This document shows, piece after piece, positions 43,271 to 50,617 of a stretch of DNA of 64,000 nt. Every line of letters starts with the position of its first letter. The stretch's first letter is position 1. The position numbers and the translations under genes are program-made. Source of the DNA: Streptomyces humidus (GTDB lineage Bacteria; Actinomycetota; Actinomycetes; Streptomycetales; Streptomycetaceae); assembly GCF_014649655.1 (NCBI RefSeq), contig NZ_BMTL01000004.1:287999-351998 (forward strand), read 5' to 3'. The notes below the pieces were generated by a model. That model made no database searches and was not told where the DNA came from. It saw nothing but the letters and a program-made list of their open reading frames with translations.

Positions 43271-43306
43271 TCCGTGCCGCGGGCGCGGCGTGCCGGGCGG
43301 GGCGGC

Positions 43307-43600
43307 TCAGAACTCGTAGTCGGCGACCACCCAGGTGGCGAACTCGCGCCACAGAGCGACGCCCGACCGGTGGTCCGGGTGCTCCAGGTAGCGCTTCAGG
43401 GCGTCCGCGTCCTCGACCGCCGAGTTGATCGCGAAGTCGTAGGCGATGGGGCGGTCGCTGACGTTCCAGCCCAGCTCCCAGAAGCGAAGTTCCTCGATCT
43501 TCCCGTCCAGTGCGCGGAAGGCCGCCTCGCCCCGCACGACCCGGGGGTCGTCGCGCTCGACGCCCTCGTTGAGCTTGAAGAGGACCAGGTGGCGGATCAT
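43307..43600 (-). CDS. Dabb-family (stress-responsive alpha/beta barrel) protein
   Basis: A 97-residue protein, ATG behind AAGGAG. MIRHLVLFKLNEGVERDD is the typical Dabb start, with the conserved His in RHLVLFK; YDFAINSAVEDADALKRYLE and HPDHRSGVALWREFATWVVA follow. Dabb proteins are small ferredoxin-like dimers, some of them involved in stress response or polyketide/terpenoid cyclisation. Which applies here is unknown. It sits between the small membrane gene and sigF, all on the minus strand. Confidence 0.88.
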   Translation of the reverse strand: MIRHLVLFKLNEGVERDDPRVVRGEAAFRALDGKIEELRFWELGWNVSDRPIAYDFAINSAVEDADALKRYLEHPDHRSGVALWREFATWVVADYEF

Positions 43601-43641
43601 GGGAACTCCTTGTGCGTACGACGGTCTCCTGCGAGCCCGGG

Positions 43642-43818
43642 CTACTTGGCCCCGTCGGCGAGCCAGGTGAAGAAGTCGCCGATGGCCTTGGCGGCGTCCG
43701 ATATGCCCTGGAAGCCTATCTGGACGTAGTCCGCCGCCTTCGCGGGGTCGGTGATGATCACGTAGAGCACGAAGACCACGAGCATGTAGACGGCGATCTT
43801 CTTGGCGTTCACCGCCAC
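43642..43818 (-). CDS. 58-residue membrane protein
   Basis: GTG start at 43818 directly behind GGGGAGG. The product is MAVNAKKIAVYMLVVFVLYV, IITDPAKAADYVQIGFQGIS, DAAKAIGDFFTWLADGAK: one N-terminal TM helix of about 17 residues, then an amphipathic helical stretch with aromatic residues. Codon third positions are GC-rich, supporting coding. It lies 41 bp upstream of the Dabb gene in the same direction, so they may be co-transcribed. I know small proteins of this kind near tadA in Streptomyces, without a function. Confidence 0.75.
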   Translation of the reverse strand: MAVNAKKIAVYMLVVFVLYVIITDPAKAADYVQIGFQGISDAAKAIGDFFTWLADGAK

Positions 43819-44006
43819 CTGGCCTCCCCTGTAGTGCCCGCTCGGGCCCGTGTTGACGGCCGCGAGTGTATCTGGAAGTGCTATTTACACACCGCTTTTG
43901 AACGCCACGGCGCGTTCGTGAACAGGTTCCCGCTCTCCGGACGCAAGCCGGCGGGAACGGCGCCCGGGAGAGCGGGGCGCGGGAAAAAGGGGCGTGGAGA
44001 CGCGCG

Positions 44007-44036
44007 AAAGGCCCGGCTCGATGAGCCGGACCCTTC
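44007..44036 (-). terminator. terminator after tRNA-Ser(CGA)
   Basis: On the minus strand GGGTCCGGCTC-atc-GAGCCGGGCC forms the stem and is followed by TTTC; 10 bp after the tRNA end. Confidence 0.85.
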
Positions 44037-44045
44037 GTCCACCAG

Positions 44046-44130
44046 CGGTAGCGGAGGGATTTGAACCCTCGGTGACTTGCGCCACACTCGCTTTCGAGGC
44101 GAGCTCCTTCGGCCGCTCGGACACGCTACC
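44046..44130 (-). tRNA. tRNA-Ser (anticodon CGA)
   Basis: An 85-nt class II tRNA read on the minus strand: acceptor GGTAGCG/CGCTACC, D-arm TGTCCGAGCGGCC, anticodon loop CTCGAAA giving CGA, long variable arm, T-arm GGGTTCAAATCCC. Confidence 0.95.
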
Positions 44131-44187
44131 GAGGGAGACCTTACAGCAAGGTGAGCCCCGGTTTGAAATCGGTATCGGGCGGCCGTC

Positions 44188-44619
44188 TCAGCGCTCCCGG
44201 AAGAACTCCGTGAGCAGTGCGGAGCACTCCTCGGCGAGGACTCCCTGGACGACCTCGGGGCGGTGGTTGAGCCGGCGGTCGCGGACGACGTCCCAGAGGG
44301 AGCCGACCGCACCCGCCTTGTCGTCCCGCGCGCCGTAGACGACCCGGTCCAGCCGGGACTGGGTGATCGCGCCCGCGCACATCGTGCACGGTTCGAGCGT
44401 CACGACGAGCGTGCAGCCGGACAGCCGCCACTCCCCGAGCGCCTCGGCCGCCCGCCGGACGGCGAGCACCTCGGCGTGCGCCGTCGGGTCGCCACCGGCC
44501 TCGCGTTCGTTGTGGCCCGTCGCGAGGACCGTCGTGCCGTCGGCGGCCAGCACGACGGCGCCGACCGGGACGTCTCCGTCCCGGGCGGCGAGCCGGGCCT
44601 GGTCCAGGGCGAGCCGCAT
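44188..44619 (-). CDS. tadA: tRNA-specific adenosine(34) deaminase
   Basis: A 143-residue zinc deaminase. The catalytic motif is DPTAHAEVLAVRRAA (His and Glu) with PCTMCAGAI supplying the two zinc cysteines. It converts A34 to inosine in tRNA-Arg(ACG), a substrate encoded in this window at 17844. The first ATG is at 44619, but the frame is open and protein-like for about 17 residues upstream (TPSDPVRDRWRAAM), so translation may begin earlier, perhaps at a CTG overlapping the previous stop. The gene follows its associated protein gene by 50 bp. Confidence 0.92.
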   Translation of the reverse strand: MRLALDQARLAARDGDVPVGAVVLAADGTTVLATGHNEREAGGDPTAHAEVLAVRRAAEALGEWRLSGCTLVVTLEPCTMCAGAITQSRLDRVVYGARDDKAGAVGSLWDVVRDRRLNHRPEVVQGVLAEECSALLTEFFRER

Positions 44620-44669
44620 CGCGGCCCGCCAGCGGTCGCGTACGGGGTCCGACGGCGTCTGCGGTGCGG

Positions 44670-45242
44670 TCAGCGGACGGTCTCCAGGACCTCCGAGGCG
44701 CCCAGGGCCTCGGCGATCTCGTTGACGGCGTCCTCGGACAGCGCCCTCAGTTCCTTCTCGCCGACGCCGAGGTCGTCGAGGATGCGGACGTCGCCGACCG
44801 GGCCGTGCGGCACGGCCTCGGCGGAGCCGCCGCCCACGACGACCTGGGCTTCCTCGTCGTCGTCCTGGATCTCGTCGTCGGCCTCACCGTCCTCGGTGCC
44901 GTCGAGGTCGAGGGCGTCCAGGACGTCCTCGTCACCCGGGTCCCGGCCGAGCAGTTCGTCGGTGAGCAGGATCTCGCCGTACGAGCTGCGGGCGGCCGCG
45001 GCGGCGTCGGAAACGTAGATGCGAGGGTCCTCCTCGCCGTCGATGCGGACGACCCCGAACCAGGAGCCCTCCTGTTCGATCAGCACGAGCACCGTGTCCT
45101 CGTCGGGAGAGGCTTCCCGGGCCAGGTCGGCCAGATCCGACAGGGTCTCCACATCGTCGAGCTCCGTGTCGCTCGCTTCCCACCCGTCTTCGGTGCGCGC
45201 GAGCAGTGCGGCGAAGTACACCGTGACTCTCCCACTGGTCAT
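44670..45242 (-). CDS. tRNA adenosine deaminase-associated protein
   Basis: A 190-residue acidic protein. VTVYFAALLARTEDGWEASD opens the conserved family domain, and WFGVVRIDGEEDPRIYVSDA is its core. An Asp/Glu-rich linker (DGTEDGEADDEIQDDDEEAQ) precedes a helical C-terminus (VGDVRILDDLGVGEKELRAL). The family is named for its constant position before tadA in actinobacteria; whether it binds TadA is inferred, not shown. The C-terminal end of the gene lies 50 bp from the tadA ATG. Confidence 0.88.
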   Translation of the reverse strand: MTSGRVTVYFAALLARTEDGWEASDTELDDVETLSDLADLAREASPDEDTVLVLIEQEGSWFGVVRIDGEEDPRIYVSDAAAAARSSYGEILLTDELLGRDPGDEDVLDALDLDGTEDGEADDEIQDDDEEAQVVVGGGSAEAVPHGPVGDVRILDDLGVGEKELRALSEDAVNEIAEALGASEVLETVR

Positions 45243-45546
45243 AGGCGTGCCGGTTGGGGGTCCCCCCGGCGGAGGTTGCGGGCGGAGAGAGAGCTCAGGC
45301 TCCGAGCCCCACCCACTCGGAATCGTGGCAGAAACAAGGCGTTCAGGGGACGTCTTCGGCTCCCTGTGTCCGGTGGTTTTGATCGCACGTCCGCGGTGAC
45401 GTCCGTGAGCGACTCACCAGCGCACCAGTTGCGGCCACGAGCGGATCGTACGCGGGTTTGCCGTGCGGCCACGCACCCCCACCCCCACGCGGCCCCCGTG
45501 ACGGTGGCGATCTTCCCCGAATGCCCCAAGTCCTGCACGGCCGCCG

Positions 45547-45783
45547 CTACCAGCGGAAGGTGCGCATGCGCATCGCGTGGCGCAGCCGGGCGGTCTTGGC
45601 GCGGCGCGGCTGGACGCGGTCGCGCAGCTCGCGGGCCTCGGCCAGCTCGCGCAGGAACCGGGCGCGCCGTCGGCGGCGCTCGGCGTCACTCTCGGCGCGG
45701 TCGGCGCGGCCGGCCGCCTCGGGCGATTCGTCGGGCAGGTCAGGCATCAGCACACCACCCCGGGTACCCCGGTTCGTCGTCAT
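45547..45783 (-). CDS. small basic hypothetical protein
   Basis: A 78-residue protein, ATG 45783 behind a GAGGGGCAGG site. It has an acidic start (MPDLPDESPEAAGRAD) then a strongly basic helical half (AERRRRRARFLRELAEAREL, RAKTARLRHAMRMRTFRW). The charge and helical character suggest RNA or DNA contact. I do not know the family. It is divergent from upp, whose start is 120 bp away. The 300-bp gap on its other side (45243-45546) shows no gene. Confidence 0.65.
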   Translation of the reverse strand: MTTNRGTRGGVLMPDLPDESPEAAGRADRAESDAERRRRRARFLRELAEARELRDRVQPRRAKTARLRHAMRMRTFRW

Positions 45784-45903
45784 ACCTGCCCCTCGCTTTC
45801 CCTCCGACGGGCGGTTTGATGCCGACGAACGGCTCAAGTCGGGGGGAAAGGTTCACTGTGTGTGGGGACGCCGGGCGGGGTGGGCACCGTTACTGTTGTG
45901 GAC

Positions 45904-46539
45904 ATGCGTCTCCACGTCGTCGACCACCCTCTGGTCGCCCACAAGCTCACCACGCTGCGCGACCGGCGCACGGACTCCGCGACCTTCCGCCGGCTGGCCG
46001 ACGAGCTGGTCACCCTGCTCGCCTACGAGGCCACGCGTGACGTGCGCACCGAACAGGTCGACATCACGACGCCGGTCGCCTCGACCACCGGCGTCAAGCT
46101 CTCCTACCCGCGGCCGCTCGTCGTGCCGATCCTGCGCGCGGGGCTCGGCATGCTGGACGGCATGGTCCGGCTGCTGCCGAGCGCCGAGGTGGGCTTCCTC
46201 GGCATGATCCGCAACGAGGAGACCCTGGAGGCGTCCACCTACGCCACGCGCATGCCGGAGGACCTCTCCGGCCGGCAGGTGTACGTCCTGGACCCGATGC
46301 TGGCCACCGGCGGCACGCTGGTCGCCGCGATCCGCGAGCTGATCCGGCGTGGCGCCGACGATGTGACGGCCGTCGTGCTGCTCGCCGCCCCGGAGGGCGT
46401 CGCGATCATGGAGCGTGAGCTCGCGGGCGCGCCGGTCACCGTCGTCACGGCGGCCGTCGACGACCACCTCAACGAGCTCGGCTACATCGTCCCGGGTCTG
46501 GGAGACGCCGGCGACCGGCTGTACGGAGCGGCCGAGTAG
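45904..46539 (+). CDS. upp: uracil phosphoribosyltransferase
   Basis: A 211-residue enzyme converting uracil and PRPP to UMP in pyrimidine salvage. [20 protein letters not shown] is the family start. The PRPP loop is [20 protein letters not shown], and [14 protein letters not shown] and [20 protein letters not shown] (uracil-binding, then flap GDAGDR) complete the motif set. ATG 45904 follows a short leader, so the transcript may be nearly leaderless. Its neighbours tadA and the LytR_C gene are in the usual Streptomyces order. Confidence 0.95.
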   Translation: MRLHVVDHPLVAHKLTTLRDRRTDSATFRRLADELVTLLAYEATRDVRTEQVDITTPVASTTGVKLSYPRPLVVPILRAGLGMLDGMVRLLPSAEVGFLGMIRNEETLEASTYATRMPEDLSGRQVYVLDPMLATGGTLVAAIRELIRRGADDVTAVVLLAAPEGVAIMERELAGAPVTVVTAAVDDHLNELGYIVPGLGDAGDRLYGAAE

Positions 46540-46641
46540 GCCGTCCCGCGGGTCCGTCCGCCGGCCCGTCTGGAGGCCTCGCGCCCTGCGGGGCCCCTCG
46601 GGCGGGGCTCTGGCTCCCGCTCCCGGCTCCTCGGCGGGGCT

Positions 46642-47334
46642 TCAGCAGCCCTTCTTCGTGGACGGCGTCGGCTTCGGCGCGGTCAGGGCCGTCAGCGCCC
46701 TGGCGGCGTCCGGACGGCTGGTCAGCGACTTGAAACCGTTGCCGATGATCAGGTCGACGGCCGTGCCCGCACGGGCCGCGTCGGTGCGGCGCTCGGCGGC
46801 GGTCAGCTGGGTGGCGAGAACCGGCAGTGAGGTGTTGAGCGAGGAGGCGGGGCCGAGGAGCAGTCCGGCGCCGGTGACCTTCTTGTCGTACTGCTTGGCG
46901 GCGTTGCCCACCTCGCCGATCCGGAAGCCGCGCTTCTTCAGCTCGTCCGCGGTGGTCTTGGCCAGGCCGCTGCGGGTCGTGGCGTTGAAGACGTTCACGG
47001 TGATCTGCGCGGGCTTGGGCACCGAGCCCGCACCGACGCCCGCTGCGGAGGCGGACGGCGAGGCGGCCGCGGAGGGGACCGCCCCGGCCTTGGTCCTGTT
47101 CGTCCCGGCCGTCTTCCGGGAACAGGAGGCGTCGGCGGCCGTGGCCGTCCCTCCGCCGCCTGTGAAGACGTCGATGAGCTGCAGGGCGCCCCAGCCGGCC
47201 ACGCCGAGCACGGCGCCGCACGCGACGACCACGACGGCCAGCCTGCCGCGTCGCCGGTGGGGGCGCATGCGGGGGTACTTGTCCCCCGTGATCCGGTACT
47301 TACCGCCCATGCCCGGGGGCGTCAGCATGCTCAT
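46642..47334 (-). CDS. LytR_C-domain membrane-anchored protein
   Basis: A 230-residue protein, ATG 47334. A basic cytoplasmic start (RMRPHRRRGR) precedes one TM helix (LAVVVVACGAVLGVAGWGAL). An Ala/Ser linker and a LytR_C domain at about 105-200 follow (ITVNVFNATTRSGLAKTTAD, ELKKRGFRIGEVGNAAKQYD). LytR_C domains often sit behind LCP cell-wall ligases; here it is alone, so it may regulate or scaffold cell-wall polymer attachment. Convergent with upp. Confidence 0.88.
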   Translation of the reverse strand: MSMLTPPGMGGKYRITGDKYPRMRPHRRRGRLAVVVVACGAVLGVAGWGALQLIDVFTGGGGTATAADASCSRKTAGTNRTKAGAVPSAAASPSASAAGVGAGSVPKPAQITVNVFNATTRSGLAKTTADELKKRGFRIGEVGNAAKQYDKKVTGAGLLLGPASSLNTSLPVLATQLTAAERRTDAARAGTAVDLIIGNGFKSLTSRPDAARALTALTAPKPTPSTKKGC

Positions 47335-47509
47335 GGGCGCAGCGTAGTGCGCCCGGGCGGCCGTGACTAATAAACGATCATCCGACACCGGGTGGGGGCA
47401 GGGGAAAGAACCCGAAAGGATCAGTCCGAGGTCGCTGCGGGGCGAACGGGGCGGCCGACGAGGCCATGTCGATCCGGTCGTGCGACGGCACGGCGGGGCC
47501 GCTCCTGCG

Positions 47510-47806
47510 TCAGTCCAGCTCCAGCACGCGCGCGTGCAGCACCTGGCGCTGCTGGAGCGCCGCCCGCACGGCCCGGTGCAGCCCGTCCTCCAGATACAGG
47601 TCGCCCTGCCATTTCACGACGTGCGCGAACAGGTCGCCGTAGAAGGTGGAGTCCTCCGCGAGCAGGGTTTCCAGGTCGAGCTGCTGCTTGGTGGTCACCA
47701 GCTGATCGAGGCGGACCGGGCGCGGCGCGACGTCCGCCCACTGCCGGGTGCTTTCCCGGCCGTGGTCGGGGTACGGCCGGCCGTTTCCGATGCGCTTGAA
47801 GATCAC
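47510..47806 (-). CDS. conserved actinobacterial protein with ParB-like motif
   Basis: A 98-residue protein. MIFKRIGNGRPYPDHGREST opens it; VRLDQLVTTKQQLDLETLLA, then YLEDGLHRAVRAALQQRQVL follow. The DGxHR segment resembles the ParB/sulfiredoxin nucleotide motif. Automatic annotation of homologues sometimes calls it a VapB antitoxin, for which I see no support: there is no ribbon-helix-helix or AbrB motif and no toxin gene beside it. Function unknown. Confidence 0.7.
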   Translation of the reverse strand: MIFKRIGNGRPYPDHGRESTRQWADVAPRPVRLDQLVTTKQQLDLETLLAEDSTFYGDLFAHVVKWQGDLYLEDGLHRAVRAALQQRQVLHARVLELD

Positions 47807-48438
47807 ACGGAAAGCCTACCGGTCCAGACGTTCCGGGCGCAGCCATGGAGACGGAGTGCGACGCTGGAAAAGACATGATGAACAGGGGTAAAACGGATCG
47901 ACGGCCCGTCGGCGGGCGAGTCGACGAGCGCCGCTGACCTCGTCGTGGGGCGCGCGTCACGGGCCCTGCCCTCGCCTGGGGCGCTGTGCTGGGGGCGGCG
48001 TCTGCCCGGCGTCCGTGTGCCGCGCGCGCCCCCCTTCCGGCACTGAACAGGAGCGGGCTCCGGCACTGAACAGGAACGGGCCGGGTGCGGACGCCACCGG
48101 GAGTTGCGGGACAGGAACGCTGCGGCTGACGGCCGGGCAGCTCTCGGCGCAGGGCATGCCGTTCGGCCACGCCGACGTCGAGGGCGACCTGTCCGGGACC
48201 GGCCCCCGGGACGGTGCACGGCCGGGCGCGCGGGCCAGGGCGGCGGAAGTCGGCCAGAAATGGTCGGCGACCGGCTTCCCCCGCCGAGCGCCACGCCGGA
48301 CGGATCCGACCGGACCCGGGGAATTGGGGCAGCCGAGGGCATCAAGTGCATCGACGGCATTCATCGAGGGCATCGACGGCATCGACGGCATCGGCCCGGC
48401 GGAGGCGGCGGCTGCGGGGCCCCGCCCCCGCCGACCGG
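47807..48438. other. intergenic region with short repeats, no gene recognised
   Basis: About 630 bases. CGGCACTGAACAGGA occurs twice near 48040-48075, and a 9-bp unit GCATCGACG is repeated at about 48350-48390. Frames crossing it lack domains or good ribosome sites. Confidence 0.5.
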
Positions 48439-48570
48439 TCAGCGGTCCCGCTTCGCCTGCGGCTGTTCGGGACGGGGCTGCCGTTTCGTCTGCGGTGCCG
48501 GTGGGGGTGTGCTGCGGACGGCCTCCGCGCGCAGCAGGGCGCGCAGGACCGCGTACGGGTCGGTGGGCAT
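48439..48570 (-). CDS. 43-residue hypothetical peptide
   Basis: ATG 48570 (MPTDPYAVLRALLRAEAVRS) behind a well-placed GAGGAG. The N-terminal half is a plausible helix; the rest is Pro/Gln/Arg-rich. It follows the small secreted-protein gene by 46 bp in the same direction and may be its operon partner. No family known. Confidence 0.45.
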   Translation of the reverse strand: MPTDPYAVLRALLRAEAVRSTPPPAPQTKRQPRPEQPQAKRDR

Positions 48571-48616
48571 GACGGTGCTCCTCGCGTCGTACTGACTGGA
48601 CTCGGCGCGGTGCCCG

Positions 48617-48940
48617 TCAGCAGCGCAGGACCACGGTGCGCAGGCAGCGCACGGTGTACGGAGAGGTGGCCGGCGAGGCGGGGAGCGGCCGGACCGTCGC
48701 GGCCGCGGGGGCCGGAGCCGGACGGGGCGTGGAGCCCAGGGGCGCGGCGGGACGGTGGGCGCGGGGGGCGGGCCGCAGCGCCGCGCCGAGGACGTCGTAC
48801 TCCCCGATCTCGGCGGCGGCGACCGGCGGTGCGGAGAGCTCGGAGGGCGCGCTCGGCGCCAGCAGCGCGAGCAGCAGCACGAGCACGCGCAGCCAGCCGT
48901 GGCTGCGGGAGTGACTGCGTGCGGTGCCCATGGAAGGCAT
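48617..48940 (-). CDS. small secreted protein
   Basis: A 107-residue protein (ATG 48940; ATG 48931 also possible). The signal sequence is GTARSHSRSHGWLRVLVLLL then ALLAPSAP, with cleavage probable around VAAAE. The mature part starts EIGEYDVLGAALRPAPRAHR, is Pro/Ala-rich, and ends with two cysteines (YTVRCLRTVVLRC) that could form a disulphide. I know no family. The upstream 230 bp (to the DNA-repair gene end) contain no gene. Confidence 0.5.
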   Translation of the reverse strand: MPSMGTARSHSRSHGWLRVLVLLLALLAPSAPSELSAPPVAAAEIGEYDVLGAALRPAPRAHRPAAPLGSTPRPAPAPAAATVRPLPASPATSPYTVRCLRTVVLRC

Positions 48941-49171
48941 TTCCCCGCGACCCGCACGGGGTTCAGCACGACGGGCCCGGATACGCCCGTTCGGCGCACA
49001 CGCGACCCGCGGGCGGGCGCGCGGGGAGGAGGGCGGGAGCGTCCGGTTGCCGGAGGCCACCCGTCGGGGGCGGTGCTCCAGGCCGCCGGACTCCGAACCG
49101 GGCGGGCCCCCGCTCAGACAGTGCCCCGGGCCGGCGGGCCGCGCTCGGGTGTTCGCTGGTTCTTCAGTTCT

Positions 49172-49774
49172 TCAGTTCTTCTTGGCCTTGGCCGGTTTCG
49201 CGGCCTTCGCCGCTGCCTTCATCTCCTGTTTGTGGGCCCGTACCTTCGTCAGGGACTCCGGCCCGGTGATGTCGGCGACGGAGCGGAAGGACTCCGGTTC
49301 GCCGTAGGCGCCGGCCGCCTCACGCCAGCCCGTGGGGCGCACGCCGAGCTGCTTGCCCAGCAGGGCGAGGAAGATCTGCGCCTTCTGCTTGCCGAAGCCG
49401 GGCAGCCCCTCCAGGCGTCCCAGGAGTTCCCTGCCGTCGGCGACGTCCTTCCAGACGGCCCCGGCGTCACCGTCGTAGTGCTCGACGAGGTACTGGCACA
49501 GCTGCTGGACGCGCTTGGCCATGGAGCCGGGGTAGCGGTGCACGGCCGGCTTCTCGGAGAGGAGCGCGGCGAAGGAGTCCGGGTCCCGGGCGGCGATGTC
49601 GTGCGCGTCCAGGTCGTCGGCGCCGAGCCGGTCGGCGATCGTGCGGGGCCCCTTGAACGCCCACTCCATCGGAACCTGCTGGTCCAGCAGCATCCCGACC
49701 AGCGCGGCGAGCGGGGAGCGGCCGAGAAGCTCGTCCGCCTCGGGGTCCTGGGAGAGGTGAAGGGTGGCGTCCAT
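49172..49774 (-). CDS. HhH-GPD-type base-excision repair protein
   Basis: A 200-residue protein. AALVGMLLDQQVPMEWAFKG is the N-terminal helical signature. The helix-hairpin-helix is LEGLPGFGKQKAQIFLALLG at about 120-140, then VRPTGWREAAGAYG. No FeS cysteines and no clear catalytic Lys/Asp of the Nth/MutY type are visible after the hairpin, so its glycosylase activity is unproven. The C-terminal 25 residues are Lys/Ala-rich (AAAKAAKPAKAKKN) and should bind DNA. It ends the run of minus-strand genes after the siderophore-interacting gene. Confidence 0.85.
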   Translation of the reverse strand: MDATLHLSQDPEADELLGRSPLAALVGMLLDQQVPMEWAFKGPRTIADRLGADDLDAHDIAARDPDSFAALLSEKPAVHRYPGSMAKRVQQLCQYLVEHYDGDAGAVWKDVADGRELLGRLEGLPGFGKQKAQIFLALLGKQLGVRPTGWREAAGAYGEPESFRSVADITGPESLTKVRAHKQEMKAAAKAAKPAKAKKN

Positions 49775-49798
49775 GCGTCGATGATCCCGCCTGGGACC

Positions 49799-50542
49799 TC
49801 AGCTCGCGCGCCAGTACCCGAGCGCGTGCAGCCGCTCCTTGGGGACGCCGAGCTCCTTGCGCACGTACGCCGAGAGCGTCCGGGTGGTGCCGGTGTCGCA
49901 GGCGATCCAGACGTACGGGTCGGGGGTGGCCCGCAGCAGGCCGGGCAGCTCCGCCTTCACCCGCTCGACGAGATGGCCGCCGGAGTCCCGCCGGGGCACG
50001 TGCCGGATCTCGTGGCGCGCGGGGTCGGTCAGGAAGGGCAGACCGGCCGAGTCCTCGGCGGAATTCTCGAACCAGACGGTCGCCGGGGCGGATCCCAGCG
50101 CGCTCTCGCCGTCGCCGAGCAGGGAGTTGACGGCGGGCAGCGAGGCCGGGTCGCCGATCACGAGGACGTGGGAGGGGGCCGGGGAGGGGGACGTGAAACC
50201 GGTGCCCTGGACGGTCGCTTCGATGGTGTCGCCGGGCTTCGCCGCCCGTGCCCAGTCGCTGGCGACGCCGTCGTGCAGGGCGAACTCCAGGCCGAAGGCG
50301 CCGGCCGCCGGGTCGGGGTCGACCAGGGTGTAGGCCCGCTGGTGCGGCCGGCCCGCGTTCTTGAACCAGAGCCGCACCCACATCGTCGGATGGACGCCGG
50401 TGGCGGCGAGCAGCCCGCCGTCGGAGAGGCGCAGCCGGCGGTAGCGGTCTGTGACGTCCTGCGTGCCCGTGACGGTGAGGGTGAAGTCCTTCGCCCGCAT
50501 CATGCGGAGGACCGCGCCCTCCCAGCCCCGCCCCTGCGCCAT
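49799..50542 (-). CDS. siderophore-interacting protein (FAD ferric-siderophore reductase)
   Basis: A 247-residue protein of the SIP/ViuB family. The FAD part has YRRLRLSDGGLLAATGVHPT, RAYTLVDPDPAAGAFGLEFA (RxYT flavin motif) and GDTIEATVQGTGF. The NAD(P)H part has HVLVIGDPASLPAVNSLL and ends DTGTTRTLSAYVRKELGV, GYWRAS. It releases iron from ferric siderophores in the cytoplasm by reduction. An iron box lies 38 bp upstream, so it should be induced under iron limitation, together with the divergent acylase-acetyltransferase pair. Confidence 0.92.
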   Translation of the reverse strand: MAQGRGWEGAVLRMMRAKDFTLTVTGTQDVTDRYRRLRLSDGGLLAATGVHPTMWVRLWFKNAGRPHQRAYTLVDPDPAAGAFGLEFALHDGVASDWARAAKPGDTIEATVQGTGFTSPSPAPSHVLVIGDPASLPAVNSLLGDGESALGSAPATVWFENSAEDSAGLPFLTDPARHEIRHVPRRDSGGHLVERVKAELPGLLRATPDPYVWIACDTGTTRTLSAYVRKELGVPKERLHALGYWRAS

Positions 50543-50579
50543 GACCTGCCCGCCCCTCGCGTACGATTCCGCAGAATAC

Positions 50580-50598
50580 TTAGGGCAGCCTAACCTAA
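50580..50598. promoter_or_regulatory. iron box (DmdR1/IdeR-type operator)
   Basis: TTAGGGCAGCCTAACCTAA, one 19-bp site matching the consensus TTAGGTTAGGCTAACCTAA at 16 positions. It is placed centrally between the divergent starts at 50542 and 50618, so Fe(II)-loaded DmdR would repress both directions. Confidence 0.88.
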
Positions 50599-50617
50599 AG
50601 CGCAAAGGGGCCACAGG

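Noticed and set aside
47510..47806. VapB-type antitoxin call
   Set aside because: No antitoxin fold motif, no PIN toxin next to it, and the length and ParB-like DGxHR motif point elsewhere.
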